From Streptomyces sp. NBC_01549 (GTDB lineage: Bacteria > Actinomycetota > Actinomycetes > Streptomycetales > Streptomycetaceae), in NCBI RefSeq assembly GCF_026339955.1, contig NZ_JAPEPW010000001.1:3684501-3748500 (forward strand): DNA of 64,000 nt, written 5' to 3'. This document shows positions 45,174 through 52,935 of this stretch, in pieces. Within the stretch, counting starts at the first letter, position 1. The number at the start of each line of letters is the position of its first letter. The translations under genes and the position numbers were made by a program. A model generated the notes under the pieces. The model searched no databases, was not told the origin of the DNA, and was given only the letters and a program-made list of their open reading frames with translations.

Positions 45174-45551
45174 CTAGTGGTGGCCGAGGTAGCGGTCCTG
45201 ATCGCGGTGCCGGTTGTTGTACCAGCCGTGGTGCCCGCCCCGGCCCTGGTCCCAGCCCCAGCCCCGGTCGCGGTCGCGGTCGTGGCCCCGGTTCCAGCCC
45301 CAGCCACGGTCCCAACCCCGGCCGCGGTCGTGGTCGTGGCCCCGGTTCCAGCTCCGGTCGCGGTCCCGGTCGCCGAAGTGGCCGTCGTGGTCGTGGTCGC
45401 TCCTTTGACTGTGCGAGTAACCCCTCCCGTTGTCGTGGTCGTGGTCGTGGCCGGCTCCGGCGGCCAGGGCCGGCATGGCGGCCGCGCCGACGAGTACGCC
45501 CGAAGCCACACAGGTGGCGATCAAGCGGAACGTCGTACGAGAAACAGACAT
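45174..45551 (-). CDS. Secreted His/Asp/Arg/Trp-rich low-complexity protein
   Basis: A 125-aa protein with a clear Sec signal peptide (ending ALAAG, about residue 32). The mature part is almost wholly His, Asp, Arg, Gly, Trp and Asn, in loose repeats such as DHDHDNGRG, RDRDRSWNRGHDHDRGRGWD and RGWGWDQGRG. High His and Asp density suggests metal binding or an adhesive, disordered surface protein. I know no defined family. The strong terminator at 45051 lies downstream. Codon use in the repeats is typical, so the gene is likely real. Confidence 0.8.
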   Translation of the reverse strand: MSVSRTTFRLIATCVASGVLVGAAAMPALAAGAGHDHDHDNGRGYSHSQRSDHDHDGHFGDRDRDRSWNRGHDHDRGRGWDRGWGWNRGHDRDRDRGWGWDQGRGGHHGWYNNRHRDQDRYLGHH

Positions 45552-45914
45552 GAATCTGTCACCTCACGTTCGTGCACACCGACCCTGGTCGGGGCCGGGC
45601 GTGCAATCCGTAATTCCCGGCTCGGTGCCGAGGCCCCACACTGTGGTCCTCCACGGCGACACCGGACCAAGGAAACGATTCGCGTTACAAAGTGCAGATA
45701 TATCCGTAACTCTCCCTTGTATGGGCCATTGACGCTGGGGAGGGGCCTGGGTGTCGTCCTTGTCGTTGCTTGGAATCACGCTGAGAGCAGGAAAAAGAGC
45801 AGCTGACGGTCCGTGACACTCCTGGCTGTCTCGCTGCCTCAACTCCTTCGAACGGCCCAACGGCTTCAGTAACGAGGGGGGGCCTCTGTTCGGGGGACCT
45901 GTCGCGGTCTGCGG

Positions 45915-45948
45915 CGATCCGGCCGATCCGGCCGGATCGGCCGGATCG
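45915..45948. repeat. 34-bp perfect palindrome built from GGATCGGCC units
   Basis: Three near-adjacent GGCCGATCC/GGATCGGCC words create a perfect palindrome centred on GGCC. It could be a protein-binding site or a cruciform; nothing next to it explains it. Confidence 0.7.
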
Positions 45949-46144
45949 GCCGCGAGGTGTCGTCGTGATTCTGGGACGCCTTGACCGGAAGCGGCCTTCG
46001 CGGCATGGAGGCCAGGGTCGGGGGCGATGGTCGCCAGTACCTCCACGACGTCGGCGAGACAGTCGGACCCGGGTCGGCATCCGCTGGGCCCCTGGCGCCC
46101 GTGTCGTATCCACCAGATGAACCGGTCGTCAGACCTGGATACGA

Positions 46145-46176
46145 AAGTGCGCCTACGGCGATCCGTAGGCGCACTT
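46145..46176. terminator. Perfect hairpin beside a T-arm fragment
   Basis: AAGTGCGCCTACGG and CCGTAGGCGCACTT form a 14-bp stem with a 4-nt loop. On the minus strand it lies directly downstream of the T-arm fragment, as a tRNA terminator would. Confidence 0.7.
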
Positions 46177-46183
46177 CTCTCCG

Positions 46184-46203
46184 TGCCCCGGCGGGATTCG
46201 AAC
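46184..46203 (-). repeat. Degenerate tRNA-Arg 3'-end copy (T-arm only)
   Basis: TGCCCCGGCGGGATTCGAAC matches the T-arm/acceptor end of the other five copies, then the match stops. Read as a worn attachment-site remnant. Confidence 0.6.
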
Positions 46204-46427
46204 GAGCTTGGTCATTCTTCGCCCGCAGCGGCTCCGGCCTCCCGCGCGCCCGCGACTCAAGCCGCAGCTCCGCACCAGTCCCGGAGACCTCCTTGAGGAC
46301 ACGGAAGGGCTTCTCCTGGCCGAGAAGATTCGGTCCGGTACACCCATCACGACGGCTCTGCGCGATCATTACGAGCAGACCGGCGGGGTAACCCGGTTCA
46401 CTTGAACAGCAGCAGGGAGGGCTCGCC

Positions 46428-46643
46428 ATGGTTCTCTCCAACCGGCTCCCGGAAGACATGCTGAGGGCCTACTGCCTCGGCTTCGCGGAGACGCTGACCG
46501 CGCGTGCCGAGCCCCGCGTCTGCGGCCGCTTCGTCACCCGCATACAGAACACCCACACAGCCGCGACCGTCATTGGTGCCCTCAAAACGGCCCGGACCGT
46601 GATCGGTCCGGGCCGTTTTGCCTGGTGCCCCGGCAGGATTTGA
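46428..46643 (+). CDS. Small hypothetical ORF, probably 3'-disrupted
   Basis: A 71-codon frame with GGGAGG 8 nt before its ATG. The first 50 residues (LPEDMLRAYCLGFAETLTAR, RVCGRFVTRIQN) look like coding text. The last 20 residues run through the terminator hairpin at 46584 and into the tRNA-end copy, so the natural end is likely lost by recombination at the attachment site. No family is recognised. Confidence 0.35.
   Translation: MVLSNRLPEDMLRAYCLGFAETLTARAEPRVCGRFVTRIQNTHTAATVIGALKTARTVIGPGRFAWCPGRI
46584..46619. terminator. Perfect 15-bp hairpin beside att copy 1
   Basis: AAAACGGCCCGGACC and GGTCCGGGCCGTTTT with a 6-nt loop, ending in a T-run on either strand. It lies directly downstream of the minus-strand tRNA end. 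A related hairpin (loop ATGATC instead of GTGATC) precedes the copy at 52218. Confidence 0.85.
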
Positions 46644-46666
46644 ACCTGCGACGCCTGCTTTAGGAG
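46626..46666 (-). repeat. tRNA-Arg(CCU) 3'-half copy 1, attachment-site core
   Basis: On the minus strand it reads from the anticodon loop CTCCTAA through the stem, variable loop and T-arm to the acceptor end. It has several changes (GGATTTGAACC, one C fewer in the acceptor), so it is older or less constrained than the others. Confidence 0.8.
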
Positions 46667-46799
46667 TTTTCCCTGGGCAGGGTTGTGACCTGCGGAAACA
46701 TGGGACTCAGTGCGTCTGGCCTGGCGAAACGCCCCTCCGTAGTTCTCGCGTGTTCACGTTGTTTCCCGCGCTCATATGTGCTGAATCCGTTCCGCGGGG
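46626..46799 (-). repeat. 174-bp repeat shared with 52218-52399
   Basis: Beyond the tRNA end, the sequence GTGACCTGCGGAAAC, a region with GGTTCTCG/AGTTCTCG-TGTTCACG, then TTTCCCG and GATCCGTTCC-like text is shared by both copies. This suggests the same element type integrated, or was duplicated, twice. Confidence 0.75.
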
Positions 46800-46807
46800 A
46801 CATCGCC

Positions 46808-46975
46808 ATGAGCCGACTCAGTGACGAGTTATGCGCGGCCCTCGCGCCCCTCGATCGCCTGCGCGGCCCGGAACTGCCCGTGTTCCTCGGCTATGCGGCC
46901 TGCCTTGAGGTAGCCGCGGCCGAATCGGGGGACCTCCACGACCTTCCGAGGTACAGGCAACAGGTCTGGGGCTGA
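46808..46975 (+). CDS. Small hypothetical protein
   Basis: A 55-aa protein (MSRLSDELCAALAPLDRLRG, LPVFLGYAACLEVAAAE, DLHDLPRYRQQVWG) with balanced composition and helical text. GGGG lies about 9 nt before the ATG. It directly precedes and overlaps by 4 nt an integrase remnant, so it may come from an integrative element. No family is recognised. Confidence 0.5.
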   Translation: MSRLSDELCAALAPLDRLRGPELPVFLGYAACLEVAAAESGDLHDLPRYRQQVWG

Positions 46976-47025
46976 TGACGCGCCCGGGACACAGCAGCTA
47001 GCGGTCACGCTGATCTATCAGCACA
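46972..47025 (+). pseudogene. Tyrosine integrase C-terminal remnant (decayed)
   Basis: CTGATGACGCGCCCGGGACA and the following 34 nt align with the integrase remnant at 61623: LMTR-GHSS, then a TAG stop and a frame slip, then LIYQH in another frame. It is followed by the hairpin at 47067, as the better copy is at 61806. Confidence 0.65.
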
Positions 47026-47594
47026 CGATCCACGTGGCATCGGTAGCACGCGTGTACACAGAGCAAAGGGCCAGCCTGGGAGGGAAACCCTCCTGAGCTG
47101 GCCCTCCAGCGCGCGTGTGCCTCGCTGCACTCCCACTGGCCTCAGCCACGCTGTCGAGGTTTCGTCGACCAGAGGAAGCTAGGACGGCCGGCCCGTGAGC
47201 ACGATGCCTGAGCCATCAGCTTGGGAAGCTCGTGTCTCCTGGCCCCGGTCGCCCTGCTGACCTGCGGCCAAGGACGCTGGTGCCCCTCATGGGCCGCCGC
47301 TCGATTCCCCGGTGTTCCCCGTGGTTCCCCGTACAACCTGGCACGCGTCTGGCACGACTCCTGCGTCCCGAACTCTCGGATGAAAGGTCATTCCGGTCCA
47401 GGGCACTGGTCGTGTGGTCATCGACAGCCGTTGGTGGCCACCTGTGGTTGCGCTGGTTGCTGTACCCCGCTGCTGTACAGCCACCGCGGCCGACTCGGAT
47501 GGGGCTTTGGGCCCCGTGGCCCCGACGGCGAGGAACAACGCCTCGACTGAAGTCCTCCTGTTGACAGCCTCGGCCCCCACTCAGCTCAGAATGA
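47026..47594. other. Gene-free stretch
   Basis: No gene is supported; open frames here look random. It includes the island-family hairpin and a segment near 47320-47360 (CTGGCACGCGTCTGGCACGA) that resembles text near 61143 and 44945, again pointing to repeated island material. Confidence 0.4.
47067..47105. terminator. Island-family hairpin
   Basis: AGGGCCAGC-CTGGGAGGG-AAA-CCCTCC-TGA-GCTGGCCCT. It almost matches the hairpins at 61806 and 41769, but no tRNA end follows it here. Confidence 0.75.
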
Positions 47595-48491
47595 TCAGCC
47601 CGGTCGCCTTCCTTCTGGTGCGCGTGGCGTGTCGGCGGGTTTGCCCGCGTAGTCATCCGCAGAAGCTTCTGTTGATTGACCAGCGGGCTGGTGATGGTGG
47701 CTATCGGGTGCGAGGACGGTATCCACCGTGTGGGTTTGTTGGCGGTCGGTGAGCATCTGCCAGCCCACCAGAATTGCCAGGACGGCGAGCAGAGCGGATG
47801 AGGTGATCGTGGTTCCTACTCCGAGTCCGCCCTGCGCGACGGGCTTTTCCACCGCGTTCTCCGCCACCGCACCCAGAGGGCGGGTCAACACGTAGGCCAC
47901 CCAGAACAGCACCGTGCCCGAGACCGGGGTCAGATAGTGCGCGGCAAGGATCACGAGCATGGCTCCGCACAGCAACAGAGAACTGTCGCGGAAGCCGAGA
48001 CCCAGACCGCCGGAAAGGAAGTCACCGCTGGAGGTGCCCAGCGTGTTGGACACCAGTGTCGCGGTCCAGTACAAGACCACGCCCTCAGTCGTGGCGATCC
48101 GCTCCACATCCATGGTCTGTCCGGTCATCCGCCACCCGATCAGCACGATCGCCAGCAGGCTGGTCAGCAGAATCGAGCCGCCGGCGTAACCGAGCCCAGC
48201 GGTGCGGTTGATGTAGTCGGACATCGAGGTGCCCACGATGCTGGTGGTCAGAATGACCGACCAGAACACCATCGGGCGGAAGCGGTCGGCCTTGAGCTGC
48301 ATCACCAGGGTGAGCGCGAAGGCCACCAGAAAGATGATCGCGCCGACGGCGTAGCCGAGATTCAATGGCGCCATCGTGACGAAGTTCGATGCCGACTCGC
48401 CCAGCGTTGTGGCCACGATCTTGGTCGCCCAGAACATTGCGCCGACCAGCGGCAACTTGCTCAAGGCAACCTTACTCACTGAAGCTTCCAT
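47595..48491 (-). CDS. COG4705/DUF347 repeat membrane protein
   Basis: A 298-aa protein with about eight hydrophobic helices. It carries four DUF347-type repeats, each a helix pair with a small-residue motif: KIVATTLGESASNFV, TSIVGTSMSDYINR, SNTLGTSSGDFLS and TRPLGAVAENAVEKP. The C-terminal 50 residues are soluble and His/Ala/Pro-rich. The family is widespread but uncharacterised; a transport role is possible. It is the first gene in the module bounded by att copies 1 and 2, and is divergent from the DUF190-CrcB genes. Confidence 0.85.
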   Translation of the reverse strand: MEASVSKVALSKLPLVGAMFWATKIVATTLGESASNFVTMAPLNLGYAVGAIIFLVAFALTLVMQLKADRFRPMVFWSVILTTSIVGTSMSDYINRTAGLGYAGGSILLTSLLAIVLIGWRMTGQTMDVERIATTEGVVLYWTATLVSNTLGTSSGDFLSGGLGLGFRDSSLLLCGAMLVILAAHYLTPVSGTVLFWVAYVLTRPLGAVAENAVEKPVAQGGLGVGTTITSSALLAVLAILVGWQMLTDRQQTHTVDTVLAPDSHHHQPAGQSTEASADDYAGKPADTPRAPEGRRPG

Positions 48492-48950
48492 CGTCGCCCC
48501 TCATCAGGCACCGGTCCGTCGACTCCCTTGTGGCGGACCGCAGACCTTGCCCGCGAGACCATAGGTCCCCACCGGGGGTGCTCGCTCCCGCTTGACTGGG
48601 CTGATCCACCCGAGAGGGCGATGGTTGAGGGGCCCCCGACAGGTGAAGCACGTGCTGGCTGGACGCGGGTGGGCGGGAGGACGCTGCGTGAGCACGACGA
48701 ACGACATGAAATGCAGTTGCCTCAGCGAATGTCTATTACCGCAAAGTGAGCGATTGACAAAAGTACGCGTGTGGCCCAGCAGCTCCAGCCGGGCGGGGGA
48801 CAGTTGCGCACGGAGGAAGTCAGCGCGATTCCTCCCGCCGCAAGGCATTGGGGACATACCGGGTGCACCCTGAGAGTGGGGCATTTACTGGGCATCTACC
48901 GCGCCGTGAGCCACAGGGGTTTCCTGCCCTGCCGAAGAGAAGGGGGAGCC
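48492..48950. other. Divergent promoter region, no gene seen
   Basis: This 459-nt gap separates the DUF347 gene from the first DUF190 gene. I searched it for a fluoride riboswitch (crcB RNA motif) and found none. An AT-richer stretch near 48700-48760 (AATGTCTATTACCGCAAAG) may hold a promoter. Confidence 0.4.
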
Positions 48951-49301
48951 ATGACTTCATCGGCCGGCTGGGACCTGACGATCTACCTCGGTGCCGCGCG
49001 GCAGTGGCGGCGCCGGTCGCTGGTCACGGAGATTGTGCTCCGTGCGCTGGAAGGAAAGCTGCGGGGGGCGAGCGTGCGCTGCGGTATCGCGGGGTTCGGC
49101 GATGCCGGCACCGTGCGCAGGGAGAGTGTGCTCCCGGTTGTTCAGCATCTTCCGGCCGAGATCGTCCTCGTCGAGGACCTGGTCGTCCTGCAGGCGTTCG
49201 TGACCCGGCTTGACCGTATGCAGGGGGTCCTTCTGGCGACTCTTCAGCCCGTCGAGGTCGTCGATAACCCCGCCGGGGCCGGCCGCGATAGCCAGGCGTA
49301 G
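48951..49301 (+). CDS. DUF190 (PII-like) protein 1
   Basis: A 116-aa protein with GGGGGAG before its ATG. It matches DUF190: LTIYLGAARQWRRRSLVTEIVLRAL, then a core with CGIAGFGDAG in place of the usual ASVFRGFEGFG, then LPAEIVLVEDLVVLQAFV. DUF190 proteins have a PII-like fold and are often encoded beside CrcB fluoride channels. This copy is the most divergent of three. It lies 505 nt before crcB. Confidence 0.85.
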   Translation: MTSSAGWDLTIYLGAARQWRRRSLVTEIVLRALEGKLRGASVRCGIAGFGDAGTVRRESVLPVVQHLPAEIVLVEDLVVLQAFVTRLDRMQGVLLATLQPVEVVDNPAGAGRDSQA

Positions 49302-49805
49302 TGAACAGTTGTCTGTCCAGTCCCTGATCCGGCGGGCGTCCGGCGGGCGCGGTTCGTCGTCCCGTGCTTGCGCTCCCGCGTGCCCGGGGCGTCCAGCGGT
49401 CCTCGGCTGTCGGCGCCGCGAGCTCCGATCCGGGAAGTCCGCCGCCACCGGCACCGCGCGCGGACGTGGCTGGTGCAGATCCAAGGGTTTTCGTGCCGCA
49501 TATCGGCGGATTTGCGTCGTACGCTGGGAAGTGCAACAAGAGGGCGGTGGGGCTCGCCGAAACCGCGACCGCTACGACTGGGTCGACAACAGTCCCTACC
49601 TGATACCTGCCACGCAGGCATCTCCACAGGTAGGAGAAGATCATGCCCCGGCCATCCAGCCCCCCGCCGCAACAGGGACGTAATACCGGGAGCCCGCACG
49701 GAACTGCGGCCACCCCTAGCGGCCGGTGCAACCCACGAGGCTGGCCTGCTGCGCCGCGCGGGCCACCGTGGGACCCCTAGCCCAGCCCGCACAAGGAAGT
49801 GCCGC
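49302..49805. other. Gap before crcB, hairpin but no clear gene
   Basis: No gene is supported. TACCTG (49597) pairs with CAGGTA (49627) around an inner CCTGC/GCAGG, which may form a structured leader, but it does not match the fluoride riboswitch consensus I know. Confidence 0.4.
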
Positions 49806-50438
49806 ATGTCCGGCGGAGAGGGCCCCGAGGCCCAGCCCCGCGACGACCTGCCCCCAGCTGAGAGCCTGCCGGTCGACCCTGACGTCGCCGTGAGCGCCGA
49901 ACCGCAGGCTTCACCCCAGGAGCCGTCCCCCGGCACCCGGCGGCCGCGGCAGGCGGACGTCCTAGCAGTCATTGCGCTTGGCGGCGGACTGGGCAGCGTC
50001 GCCCGCTACGGCATCGCCCACGCCTGGCCGACCCCGAACCAGGGATTTCCATGGGCGACGTTCGTCACCAACATCTCCGGAAGTCTCGCGCTGGGACTCC
50101 TCATGGTCTACGTCCTGGAGGTGTGGCCGGCCTCCCGCTACGTGCGCCCGTTCCTGGGTGTTGGCGTCCTCGGCGGCTACACGACTTTCTCCACCTTCAC
50201 CGTGGAGATGCGCCACCTGCTCGCCACCACCCACTGGTCGATGGCCGACGCCTACGCGCTGACCAGCCTTGTCGCCGGACTCGTAGCGGTCTGGATAGGC
50301 ATCGCGGTGGCCCGCCGGGCCGCCGGGCTACCAGTGCGACGCGGACCCAGCCGCCGCGACCAGACACCCTCCGCGCCCCCGCCGGCACGGCTACCCGCCT
50401 CACCCGGCGATCCGCCCCGTAAAGGAAGTTCGCGATGA
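49806..50438 (+). CDS. crcB: Fluoride channel CrcB/Fluc (subunit 1)
   Basis: A 210-aa protein with AAGGAAG 6 nt before its ATG. The four-helix CrcB core spans about residues 50-175, with GGGLGSVARYGIA, the pore motif FPWATFVTNISGSLALG, and GVGVLGGYTTFSTFTVE. Long disordered tails at both ends are unusual for CrcB (normally about 125 aa). CrcB forms a dual-topology dimer that exports fluoride ion. Its stop overlaps the next DUF190 start (ATGA), so the two are translationally coupled. Confidence 0.93.
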   Translation: MSGGEGPEAQPRDDLPPAESLPVDPDVAVSAEPQASPQEPSPGTRRPRQADVLAVIALGGGLGSVARYGIAHAWPTPNQGFPWATFVTNISGSLALGLLMVYVLEVWPASRYVRPFLGVGVLGGYTTFSTFTVEMRHLLATTHWSMADAYALTSLVAGLVAVWIGIAVARRAAGLPVRRGPSRRDQTPSAPPPARLPASPGDPPRKGSSR

Positions 50439-50863
50439 ACCCGCACTTTCCTCGGCGCCACCAGGTGGATGATGACCTTCCCCCTCGCGCGCCACGCGCG
50501 CCCCTCAAAGGCCCGGGCCTGCGTATGACCGTCTACCTCGGCGAGTGGGACCAGTACCACCACAATCCGGCCTACACCGAGATCGTCCACCGCGCGCACC
50601 GCGCCGGGCTCGCCGGCGCCAGCGTCTTCCGTGGCTTCGAGGGCTTTGGCGTCTCCTCTCTCGTGCACACCACCCGCCTGCTCGACCTCGCCGAAGACCT
50701 CCCCCTGACCGTCGTGGTCATCGACGAGGAAGACCGTGTGCGTGCCTTCCTCTCGGAGGTCCACGACGTCGTCCCCCAGGCCCTGGTGACCCTGGACCCG
50801 GTGCAGGTGGTCGCCCACTTCACCGGCGTGCCTCGTCCGCTCGCCGAGGGGGAGATGCGCTGA
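50435..50863 (+). CDS. DUF190 (PII-like) protein 2
   Basis: A 142-aa protein beginning in the crcB stop (ATGA). After 28 disordered residues it has the full DUF190 pattern: RMTVYLGEWDQYHHNPAYTE, GLAGASVFRGFEGFG, HTTRLLDLAEDLPLTVVVID, and a final strand. It overlaps the second crcB start by one nt (TGATG). Its place between the two channel genes suggests regulation of, or binding to, the channel, though no mechanism is established. Confidence 0.92.
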   Translation: MNPHFPRRHQVDDDLPPRAPRAPLKGPGLRMTVYLGEWDQYHHNPAYTEIVHRAHRAGLAGASVFRGFEGFGVSSLVHTTRLLDLAEDLPLTVVVIDEEDRVRAFLSEVHDVVPQALVTLDPVQVVAHFTGVPRPLAEGEMR

Positions 50864-51231
50864 TGCCCGTCCTCATGGTCTTCCTTGGCGGCATGATCGG
50901 TGCCCCTCTGCGGTATCTCACCGACAAGGCCGTCCAGGCTCGCCACGACAGCGTCTTTCCCGTCGGAACGCTTACCGTCAACGCGGTCGGCTCGTTCATC
51001 CTCGGTGCACTGGCCGGAGCGGCGGCAGCCCACGGCCTGCCATCGTCCGTGATGCTGCTGCTCGGCACCGGCCTGTGCGGCGGACTGACCACCTTCAGCA
51101 CTTTCTCCTTCGAGACCGTCCGCCTCCTTGAGGACGGTTCCCTCGCCGAAGCCGGACTCAACGCCCTGGGCAGCCTCCTGCTCGGCCTCGCCGCCGCAGC
51201 CGCCGGCTACGTGCTCCTGACCTGGCTGTAA
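50863..51231 (+). CDS. crcB: Fluoride channel CrcB/Fluc (subunit 2)
   Basis: A 122-aa protein of the usual CrcB length. Motifs: FLGGMIGAPLRYLTD, FPVGTLTVNAVGSFILG and GLCGGLTTFSTFSFE, with the conserved Asn, Phe and Thr-Phe-Ser-Thr-Phe track of the fluoride pore. It is the third gene of a coupled set crcB-DUF190-crcB. Paired crcB genes often encode heterodimers with fixed opposite topology. Fluoride export is the expected role. Confidence 0.94.
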   Translation: MPVLMVFLGGMIGAPLRYLTDKAVQARHDSVFPVGTLTVNAVGSFILGALAGAAAAHGLPSSVMLLLGTGLCGGLTTFSTFSFETVRLLEDGSLAEAGLNALGSLLLGLAAAAAGYVLLTWL

Positions 51232-51451
51232 CCCGCTCCGAGGACATTGTGTGATCGTGATTCGGGGAGCATTCAACCAGGGAGGCCCGCTGTGGCGTTC
51301 CGCTTTGTGACCCTGAGGAACGGAGCAGTCCAGTTCCCGTCGCCATCCAGAACTGACTCGTCCGTCCAGCCGGGACGATGCCGGCCGCCCTGGCATCGGT
51401 ATGGATCGCGGCGACACCGACCCACCGCGTCAACAGGTGGAGGCAGCAGCA

Positions 51452-51799
51452 ATGAGACTGACTGGTACGGCATTGCGCGTGACGATCTTCATCAGCGAGA
51501 ACGACACCTGGCACCACAAGCCCCTCTTCACCGAGATCGTCCACCGGGCCCGCGCCACCGGGCTGGCCGGAGCCTCGGTCTTCCGAGGCGTCGAAGGCTA
51601 CGGAGCCTCCTCGCTGATCCACACCCCTCGGCTGCTGGCCGTCAGCGAACACCTGCCGGTGACCGTCATCATCGTCGACACCGAAGACGTCATCCGTGCC
51701 TTCCTCCCACAACTGGACGAACTCGTGAGCGAAGGCATGGTCATCCTTGACGAGGTTGAGGTCATCCGCTACGTCGCCCGGGACGAAGGAGCACCGTGA
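51452..51799 (+). CDS. DUF190 (PII-like) protein 3
   Basis: A 115-aa protein with GGAGG 8 nt before its ATG. It matches DUF190 closely: LRVTIFISENDTWHHKPLFTE, GLAGASVFRGVEGYGASSL, HTPRLLAVSEHLPVTVIIVD. It is close to copy 2 and lies 220 nt after the second crcB, so it may belong to the same transcript. Three DUF190 genes for two CrcB genes is unusual. Confidence 0.92.
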   Translation: MRLTGTALRVTIFISENDTWHHKPLFTEIVHRARATGLAGASVFRGVEGYGASSLIHTPRLLAVSEHLPVTVIIVDTEDVIRAFLPQLDELVSEGMVILDEVEVIRYVARDEGAP

Positions 51800-51821
51800 A
51801 CTGGCCACTGGTGCGAAGCTC

Positions 51822-52121
51822 ATGACGGTCGACGTGATGTTCACCGCGAACGAGGAGGTGGAGATCCTGTCCATCACGGTCCCGGAGGGGCGATCTTCGT
51901 GGACGTGGACGTGGACGGGGCACGGTTGCGACGGCACCGGCGAGCAGGCAGCGCAGAGCTACGACAGTCCATGGGCGGCCCTGACCGCAGCTGACGCTTT
52001 CCTGCGAGACCACTTCGTGGCGCTTGGGTGGCGTGACGACGTCGACGTGCCGTTCGTCCTGGCGGTCGCTGATCGTGAGACTTGCTGGTGTGCCGACATC
52101 GACGACGGATTCTTGCCGTGA
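51822..52121 (+). CDS. Small hypothetical protein
   Basis: A 99-aa acidic protein (MTVDVMFTANEEVEILSITV, AQSYDSPWAALTAADAFLRD, FVLAVADRETCWCADIDDGF). A Trp/Thr alternation (SSWTWTWTG) follows the first strand. The ribosome site is weak, and ATG at 51837 is an alternative. It follows DUF190 copy 3 by 22 nt. I do not recognise the family. Confidence 0.55.
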   Translation: MTVDVMFTANEEVEILSITVPEGRSSWTWTWTGHGCDGTGEQAAQSYDSPWAALTAADAFLRDHFVALGWRDDVDVPFVLAVADRETCWCADIDDGFLP

Positions 52122-52156
52122 GTGTCATGGATGGCTCGGCTGCTGACAGCCCCCGT

Positions 52157-52179
52157 TGATGTCAAAAGTGGATGTCAAA
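52157..52179. repeat. Direct repeat TGATGTCAAA / GGATGTCAAA, possible integrase arm site
   Basis: Two 10-bp near-identical words lie 3 bp apart, left of att copy 2. Similar text (GTGTCAACTGGTGATGTCAG) lies right of att copy 3 near 59434. Tyrosine integrases use such short direct repeats as arm-type sites. The role is inferred. Confidence 0.4.
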
Positions 52180-52211
52180 GGCCCCGGACCATGATCGGTC
52201 CGGGGCCTTTG
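52176..52211. terminator. Perfect 15-bp hairpin beside att copy 2
   Basis: CAAAGGCCCCGGACC and GGTCCGGGGCCTTTG with loop ATGATC. It is directly downstream of the minus-strand tRNA end, and related to the hairpin at 46584. Confidence 0.85.
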
Positions 52212-52217
52212 GCCTTG

Positions 52218-52259
52218 TGCCCCCGGCAGGATTCGAACCTGCGACACCCGCTTTAGGAG
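52218..52259 (-). repeat. tRNA-Arg(CCU) 3'-half copy 2, attachment-site core
   Basis: A 42-bp core identical to copies 3 and 5. On the minus strand: anticodon loop CTCCTAA, stem AGCGG, variable GTGTC, T-arm GCAGG-TTCGAAT-CCTGC and acceptor CGGGGGC-A. The match begins at the anticodon loop, and no D-arm or 5' acceptor strand is present, so it is not a whole tRNA gene. Confidence 0.9.
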
Positions 52260-52399
52260 TTTTCTCCGGTCGGGTTCGTGACCTGCGGAAACGTCGGTAG
52301 TTGGGTGCCTGGCCCGGGAAGACACTCCTCCATGGTTCTCGTGTGTTCACGAGGTTTCCCGGCCTCATGTGTGCCGGATCCGTTCCGGCCGGGGCCGGC
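52218..52399 (-). repeat. Partner of the repeat at 46626-46799
   Basis: Shares the tRNA end plus about 130 bp of flank with copy 1, including GTGACCTGCGGAAAC and GATCCGTTCC. Confidence 0.75.
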
Positions 52400-52935
52400 C
52401 GGGGCCGGGCGCTTGCGGAGACACCGGCACCCGTGGCGCGAGGACCGGATGACGTCCGGCGTGAGGCTCAGCCGGGGCATGGGCATCCGGTAGGTGTGTG
52501 CGTGACCGGGGGCGTATCTTCGGCGGGCCTTGCGATGGTGTCCATCGGGCGATCCCGTCACAGGCAGCTTTCAGATGCCTGTGTCAGTCACTTGCCGGGA
52601 ACGGCGTCGTCGTGCGTCCGAAATGCTCTCGGTAGGTGCTCAGGCTCCTCCCGGCCGTGGCGGACGGAGCATCTGACGTTTTCCGGGGCGGAACGGGCGA
52701 TCGCCCAAGCCCTGGCCCGGCTCGTGCGGCACGCGCGTCGTCTCTGCGAGCGCCACTCCCGGGACAGAGCCGGAGACCGAGGGTGTCCGGCCGTGGGGCG
52801 CCGACCGCGTCGGTTGCCGGTCTGCCCGCTCGATGCGACGGTTCAGACGTGGTTCCGTCCGCGACGGGTCGACGGCGGTATCCCGGATGCATGCTGGAGG
52901 GACCGGAGGGAGTCTTCCTCCCGAGGGGAGCCGGA

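Larger units (their letters stand above)
45552..46427. other. Gene-poor stretch with palindrome and degenerate tRNA-end copy
   Basis: No convincing gene is found in about 870 nt. It contains a 34-bp palindrome (45915-45948), a perfect 14-bp hairpin (46145-46176) and a T-arm fragment (46184-46203). Short open text at 46300-46405 (EKIRSGTPITTALRDHYEQTGG) could be a gene remnant but cannot be assigned. Confidence 0.5.
52122..52935. other. Module junction: att copy 2 and flanks, no gene
   Basis: Apart from the direct repeat, hairpin and tRNA-end copy listed separately, no gene is seen. The 174-bp class repeat continues to about 52399. From 52500 to 52935 there are only overlapping random frames and the promoter of the histidine kinase. 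Confidence 0.45.

Noticed and set aside
48492..49805. Fluoride riboswitch ahead of the crcB genes
   Set aside because: I could not find the conserved pseudoknot and joining sequences of the crcB RNA motif; a covariance search would decide.
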